Source: Chamaea fasciata (Eukaryota; Chordata; Aves; Passeriformes; Sylviidae). From it: a stretch of 64,000 nt of DNA. The first letter of the stretch is position 1; each line of letters begins with the position of its first letter. The stretch is taken from contig JARCOQ010000003.1 in the NCBI GenBank assembly GCA_029207755.1, positions 48,404,971 to 48,468,970 of the forward strand, read 5' to 3'. A program made the position numbers and the translations under genes. Below the pieces are notes generated by a model. The model had not been told where the DNA came from, did not search any database, and saw only the letters and a program-made list of their open reading frames with translations. Shown piece by piece: positions 57,372-64,000 of this stretch.

Positions 57372-60300
57372 AAACAGGACATATCTATTGGAATAGTCCA
57401 TGAGATTAGGAAGTTTGCTTTCAGATTTTTCTGTACATCTGACACTGTACCCCTATTTTCTGCTGCTTTGTTTGTCCTTAATGTGTAATTTTTTCCATTA
57501 ATGAGTAAAATACTTGCTTTAGTAAATGACTGCAAATTTGATATCATGCCTAGGCTGATAAATTTGTATGATAATTTGGAAAACTCATACCAAATAATTA
57601 ATAATTAGCATTGTCCAGAAATAATATTCTGTTTCTTGCATTGACTGCTACAGGCTGTTTGCATGACATTGTTGCTACGTAGTTCCACCTCCCCAGCACA
57701 AATTTAAAGCTGTTATGCTTGACACAATCATATTGTGAAAAGAATATCAAATTCCACAGCTGCTTTCCTCAGTAGGGGGATATTTAGGGAAAGGATCTAA
57801 CAGGAAATTACAGCTGATAAGTACACACCTTGGACTTGCTTATTGCTATGATAAAGAAAGATTCTCAGGTGAGATGTGTAAGTGAAATCATTAAAAACCC
57901 ACAAAATTTATTGCGCTTTTTTTCTGTCTGTTGTCAGCCAAAGAAAATCTAAGGACTTGCTGCAAGTTAAATGGTATGTCACTTTCCATGTGTGATATTC
58001 AGCTTCAGAACCTTTTTCCCTAAGCACAAATATTGACACTATCCAACAGTACATTCAATACCCAACACTGACAATATTCATATATTTTTTATATATGTCT
58101 AGGAAACACTTAAAGTGGATAAAAGTCAGGGAAGGAAATGATTATTAGGCTAAAATGCTTATGTTCCACTCAGAACAGAGTTTTTGTTCCTTCACAGTGA
58201 CCTTTTCTTTTTTCACATGGTAATGACCACAAACACACTCCTGCTAACAAGAGAAACAATATTCAGTACTTTGAATAGCCTATTGTCTAGCAAAAAGGGT
58301 TCATCCTATATTTTCCATTCAGTCTACAGGGACAGATTTTCACAAAACCCATAGAAAGTAAAGAGAAATTAAGCAGTTGTATTTCAATTAAAATCAGTGG
58401 GAGTCAAGGAGCTAATACCTTGGGCACAGCTTTATAAATGTTGAGATGAGCACCAACTGACTGGGCAGCACTGTGGTATCTGGCAAAAGGTCCGGATTTC
58501 AAGGTTGTTCAGACAGCATGAGTTCCAACAACACTAAATTAGAATGGGCAAAACTAGAGCTAAGGCAGTGTAATAGCCACACTACAAAATTTGTTCTCAG
58601 GATGACCCCCCAATATATGAACTCTTTCCTCTGTGAACTGCCCTTGTTCCTCTGCGATCAAATGACTAAATCATGTAATACTGTTATAGTCTCTGCAGTG
58701 GCCTTTGTGAGCCAGAATCAATTTATGAAATAGGATAAATGTACAGAATTGTCTAGCAGATGAAAATGATTTCTGGGTAATACCGGTACAGAGAAATTTA
58801 TTGCTAGCTATTTTTTTCTTTATCTGGAAAAACAATAAACAAAAGTCCCAGGCACACTTACAGAGTGATTTCCAGGGAGGATTTAGCCTTGAGATCTATT
58901 GCTACATGAAAAACTGGAGATCACTTCTTTTTGTGCAGGAGAGAGAAGACTGAAGCTTCTGCTTGAATTTAGACATATTGAAAACTGATCTGATCCCTAC
59001 AGCTGTAGGGATATTGCTCCTGCCTTGGAATACTCTCACTGTATATGCTGGAAAACACTGTAATGCACAAGGAATAAAAAAAAAATAGTGAGCAATAATG
59101 AAACTCTACAGCAGGTACAAAATACACCTTACACAAGGTTTGAAAATGCCATATACCAAAAAATAAATCATTCATCTGGGTGAAGTCATGCAATATAATT
59201 ATATTATAGAGAATAATTATGCTCAACCTACCTGCATCACAAAAATCTATTAGCTGTTTTAAAACATTCATCAGAGAAGGGCTAGAATTTATGAAATATT
59301 TTGCTTAAATAGCCAGTTTCTAGACAAATCTCATGGACAGAAAATAAGATATTTCTTTTGGACAGATGTTCCGCCCTGCTTTACACAGGTCAATGATTTT
59401 TTAAAATTAATTAGCAATAACCCTCAGTAGAAGAAATTTGAAATGGACAGTAGCATTCAATCAGGAGCAAAGGTTGAAAAGCATGATGATGTTGGATCAG
59501 ATTTAAGTTTCACTTGGCTTTTTTTGTTCACTTGAGAGTGGTTTGGATCAGTCTGAGAAGCAACCTAGAACTAATGAATAGAAAGTGATACTCAGATTAC
59601 ATAGCTACTGGTAAAGTGCATGGAATGAAGTGAAAACAAAACCAAGGAAAGTTGGAAATTAGGGTAAAAATATAATAATCTATCAAAAATTGTAACTTAA
59701 AAAAGATGTATTTATGTCATGTGCCATCTTTTAAGAACTGTCGAATGCATAAAATAAAAGCTGAATACTAAACCCAAGAAGAGACCTGCTGTATGATCGT
59801 GTGCCACAGATGCAACTGGAATTCCACCCTCCATCAACAAATTTAAGAGTTAAAAAATTAGAATATCTGTATATTCCTAAGGAGTCCAGTTGCAGAATTT
59901 TCTCCAAGTATCTTTTTTAATTATTACAGGAAATTTTAAACACATTTCTAACTAAGAGTATTAAAACATCTTTGAATTTAATTTCAGGCTGAATACTTGT
60001 TACTCTTGGTATTGGTCTAATCCCACAAATAACCTCCACAAAGACAGACATTTATGGTCCTTCAGAGACTCGCTGATTTCAGTGGTTTCTCTGCTACCTA
60101 TTCAATAGATCACTATTACATTACAAGTTCAGATCTGTGCTCAGCAGAATATTTAAGAGCACACTTAAATCCATACTTACTCATCAGAGCACTCAACTAT
60201 AAGCACGTACTCAAACCCCTCCAGTATCAATATGACTTAAATATTTTACTGACTGTGAGTAGATATTTCAACTGCAACACTGGCTGCGTATGCCAGCATA

Positions 60301-62555
60301 TATACACCTCATTTCTCTTCTCCAGCAAGGAATATGAAATATTTATTGTGACTTACACTACTATTAAATTGTTGGATGTGGTTAAAAAAAATTGTCAAAT
60401 TGCATTTGACCCAACACATTTATATTTTTACCTTTAAAAAAGTTTGTTGGAAACATAAGTCTTATACAGCATTTTTGTGATATTTTTTCAGAGGACTCAA
60501 GTATGACAAACTTTATTATCGCATTGCTATGTTGGGCAAATTTGATAGAAACAGATGGAAAGGTGACCCACCAATTTTCATTGCCCACTTCAAAAAAACC
60601 AATAGCTCTCAAAAATTTTTGAAACAAATGTACAAGGAAATAATTTAAAAATAATAAAAGCCAGGATGTTTTAAGCTGGTTTAAAAGTAATTTACACCTT
60701 TTTAAACTAGAGTAATTGTTCTGAAAACTGCAGAATACCTGGGCCTGTAAATAGAGTACAGTTAGGATTGTTAGCCTGAAAGTGTTTCCTATGTCTTGAT
60801 AGTTACTGAATTTTAAAAAGGTGAAATATTTCATTTTAACTTTTCACATGACCCCTTTTGAACAGATTTCTAGATAAAAATTTACTCACAAATTGTCTTT
60901 AAAATTGTCTAAGCTTTGTGCCTCCACATCTGGAGGCTGAAAGAAGACTGCATTTCTAAGGGAAGTGGAAGATACATAACATACTACAAAATTTTCAAAA
61001 CCAATAATCCACAAATCTCTAAAAATGAAAGATAATATAATTTTGTTATAAATTAAAGCCAACTGTTGAAGAAAGTAAAATAACCCTTCTTTGTGCGCGA
61101 TAAAAGTCAAAAGAAGTGTTCTCTCGTATGCAATCAGATAGCTGAAGTCTCTAAAAAATTGTCAGTCACAGCTGAAACCAAAGGCCAGTTTTATCTCTCT
61201 TTGCTCTGAAACCTTTCCAGTGAAAGAGTTGTCATTCTTAAAATCCAATGTGACATTTCAATGTCTCTTTTTAATTCTGTACATTTAAAGTTGTTAGTGT
61301 TAAGATTGTGTTTTGATAGTCTGACAGCTGCAGTAGTATTTTCAGTAGTAAATTATACACAGAACTACAAGTTGCCTGATATTGTTGCAACATCCTAACA
61401 CAAACATCTGGGACAGTTGAAATTACTAGGAAAAAAACCATTTTGAAATAACTAAGGCCCATAACTAGTTAAAATAGGTTGAAGTTCTCATACTCTTGTG
61501 TCTTCTGCTAGTGGTGTAACAAACTGGTGTGAGAGTCACATCTGAGTGAAACACACGGGGTCCGTACTGAAGGCACTCACTGGCATCCAGAAGAAAACCC
61601 CACCAGCATCTCATTGTATGTTGCTCTGTGGGTATCAGCAATTGCTGTTTCACAGAAGGATAACTTTGGGTGAAATATTTACAAAATATTGTGATGTTGC
61701 CAAAAACCTTTTCCATTTTTCTTCAGGTTAGTAGATTGTATTTATGCATAAGGGCAACAGACTTTGCACTGTGTTGCCAAAACAAGAAGCAATATGCAGA
61801 CTGCGAAGGATGAAATCCCTATGATTAGCCTCTTACTTCTGCAAGCTTAGATGGAGTTAATAATAAGCTTTGCAGTCTGCAGGTATAGTTGAAAAGGCAT
61901 GAAGAAATCTGGTATTCTAGCCAATATTGTATCCACAGAAGAGCAGAAAACCTGAGCTGACCTCAACTAATGTTAATAGCAAAAACAGTTTGAAGTTCAG
62001 GAGTAGCCAGGTGTTTATGAGCACAACCAAGGCTAACAGGAATACTTCAGTGGCAGCCTTACCAGGACTGTAGAAAAACGAATCACAATTAAAAATGGTC
62101 TCAGTGGTTGAGTAATTTGATAACAACATTTGGTTTAACGCTCAAAAAGACAGACCCTATCTTCAAAAGATTTCCTATTTTCAAATTATTTTTAACGTAG
62201 AACTGGCAGCACTGAAAGCCTTTAAAAAAACCCCCACTATTTAAATTTAATTTTGAACCTTCTGTAAATGCATCATTATAGAAAAAGTAATGTTACAGGA
62301 GCAGAAGAAATACATTTTTATAAAATTAATACTAATTTATTTGTCTTAACTATGTCACCTAACTTCCCAGAAGACATTTCTTAAATTTTTCTAAGTATTG
62401 TTGCACTAGAGGAAGAAAATAAACATTTGATAAAGAAAATTCTGAGAGGTTGTCCTTAATTCCAAGCCTTTGCAGTAGCAAGGCTGCATAGTTGTTAATG
62501 GTGCCATTCATGAGTTTTCAATCACTGCGTCGTCCTCTTCACCACTGAGTTCAAC

Positions 62556-62735
62556 CAACACTAGCACAGGTTGCCTGGGGATGTTCTGGAGTTTCCATCT
62601 TTGCAGATACTCAAAAGCCATCTGGATGGTCCTGGGCAATCAACCTTAGGTGGCCCTGCCTGAGTAAGGGATTTGGACCAAATTACCTCCAGAGGTCACT
62701 TCCAATCTCAGGCTCTCTGTGATACTGTGCTAACT
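62556..62735 (+). mobile_element. CR1 LINE 3' terminal fragment
   Basis: Plus-strand CR1 3' end: cacaggttgcctggggatgt (62565-62584), gatactcaaaagccatctgg (62607-62626), aggtggccctgcctgagtaa, then acctccagaggtcacttcc (62685-62703) and ctctctgtgatactgtg at the terminus (62714-62730). It differs in subfamily from the copies at 33068, 46391 and 54052, being closer to the subfamily with the ccatctggacatggtcctgg wording. It is non-coding. Confidence 0.88.
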
Positions 62736-64000
62736 CTGAATTTATCATCTTTCCTATTCTCTTCATTAACTATGAGTATTCCACTTAACTTTCCTGCAAA
62801 GTTCTTAGACAAAACGTTAGTCATGCAATACAAATTCACTCTTTGGTTACTATTTTATGTCCTCCTTCTTCCCCTGAGTAGAAGGCAACCTAATCCTACA
62901 GATACTATGAAGAGTGTGGGATACTGAAACTCTTAAATGGCTTTTGTGCTGCTGACAGCAGGAGGCAAGCAGGCACAGCACTCTCAGGTGCTTGAAGGGA
63001 GCTCACTGACAGATTACCAGGTGAGCTCAAATATTTTATCAGGCCCATGTCTTGATCCATCCCATTGTTACTTGCGGTGTGTGAAAAAAAAGTCATTTGG
63101 AGAAGGCATCAATGACAGGCTTTAAAGCTTTGTGCAAAGTGCACTTCAACTTGAAGTGACTGCAAAAACAACAATCCTCATGGTTGCTGACAGAAACACA
63201 AGGAGATACCAATACAGAAATGTGCCTTTGCTTCTTGTATTTTACAGACAAAGACCTGTCTCAGAAAAAAAAGTGTTCAATGAACTATGTCCATCTGGTC
63301 CCTCTTGCCCGAGGTTTTGTTCATCTTAAAATATGCCAAATGGAGGTCATGAGCCTCTCAGCTTCAATGCTGAGTCACATGGCAAAAGTGATCCAACAGA
63401 GCACTAAAATCTGTGCAGTTCGGTGTGCCTTTCTCTTGTGGAAAAGGGAACAAAGAGAATTGATAATAAAATAACATTAGGAGATTGGCACTCAGCAGCC
63501 AAAGTCCCCTACAATCTTTGTATTTAATTCTCTTTTTCCTGGTAGTATGAAGACTCAAGGCATCCAAAACCATTATCTCTGTAAAGCTCACTTCTCAATC
63601 AGTCCACAATGGCTAAGAATCTGTCAGGAGCTGCAATAAAGTCCCTCCCAACTGAAATGCAACAGGTAGTTTTGTACACAGAAGCACTATACAGCAGTGT
63701 AAAAGAGACAACTAACATGGAAAATTACAATTAATGACAAAATTCCAAAGGGGTATGATAGAACTACACAAAATGTGATTCACACAGAGGATCAAAGAGT
63801 TTGTGGGCTTTGTACATGCTTATTCCACTCTGCATGGAATAGCAGAGAAATGGTAGATCGGGTCATAAATCTATGAGACTTAAAGCTCTACCTGAACTCC
63901 AAGACCCTGAAACATCTTAAGATTCCAGGGCTTAGGTAAATGTTCTCCTTGTGGCTGACTCTGCAGTGGGGGCTATGCCTAGAATTGATCTTAACAACTC

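Noticed and set aside
60054..60834. Overlapping 127- and 150-codon open frames on opposite strands
   Set aside because: AT-rich chance frames with no family likeness and no splice or promoter context.

Overview
The window is vertebrate nuclear DNA, almost certainly from a bird. Eight fragments of CR1-type LINE are readable, several with the 3' ends typical of avian CR1. There is no sign of mammalian Alu or L1 repeats, and bacterial gene organisation is absent. No single bird lineage can be named from what is visible.

Only one host gene is supported: GRM1, the metabotropic glutamate receptor mGluR1, on the minus strand. Two consecutive coding exons are present, at 24495-24730 and 3281-3527. 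They join in frame, encode residues 317-478 in human mGluR1 numbering, and cover the second half of the extracellular glutamate-binding (Venus flytrap) domain. They carry the known ligand residues D318 and K409. The intron between them is 20,967 bp. The exon before them lies beyond position 64000 and the one after them lies below position 1, so the window is more than 99% intron.

Layout: 1-3280 is intron downstream of the second exon. 3528-24494 is the complete intron, with three CR1 fragments (about 8025, 8676 and 19455), a small CpG-containing patch (4135-4400) and an A/C-rich tract next to the first exon. 24731-64000 is the 3' part of a very long intron. It holds CR1 fragments at about 30971, 33068, 46391, 54052 and 62556, poly(A)/poly(T) tracts, and at 44580-46270 a decayed LTR-retrotransposon pol region.

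The most interesting item is that pol fossil. Short RT, RNase H and integrase motifs follow one another in the order expected for Ty3/Gypsy elements, broken by stops and frameshifts, and they end just before a CR1 insertion. Ty3/Gypsy elements are rare in birds, whose LTR content is mostly endogenous retrovirus. No new enzymatic, defence or regulatory system was found, and most other open frames look like chance frames in intron.
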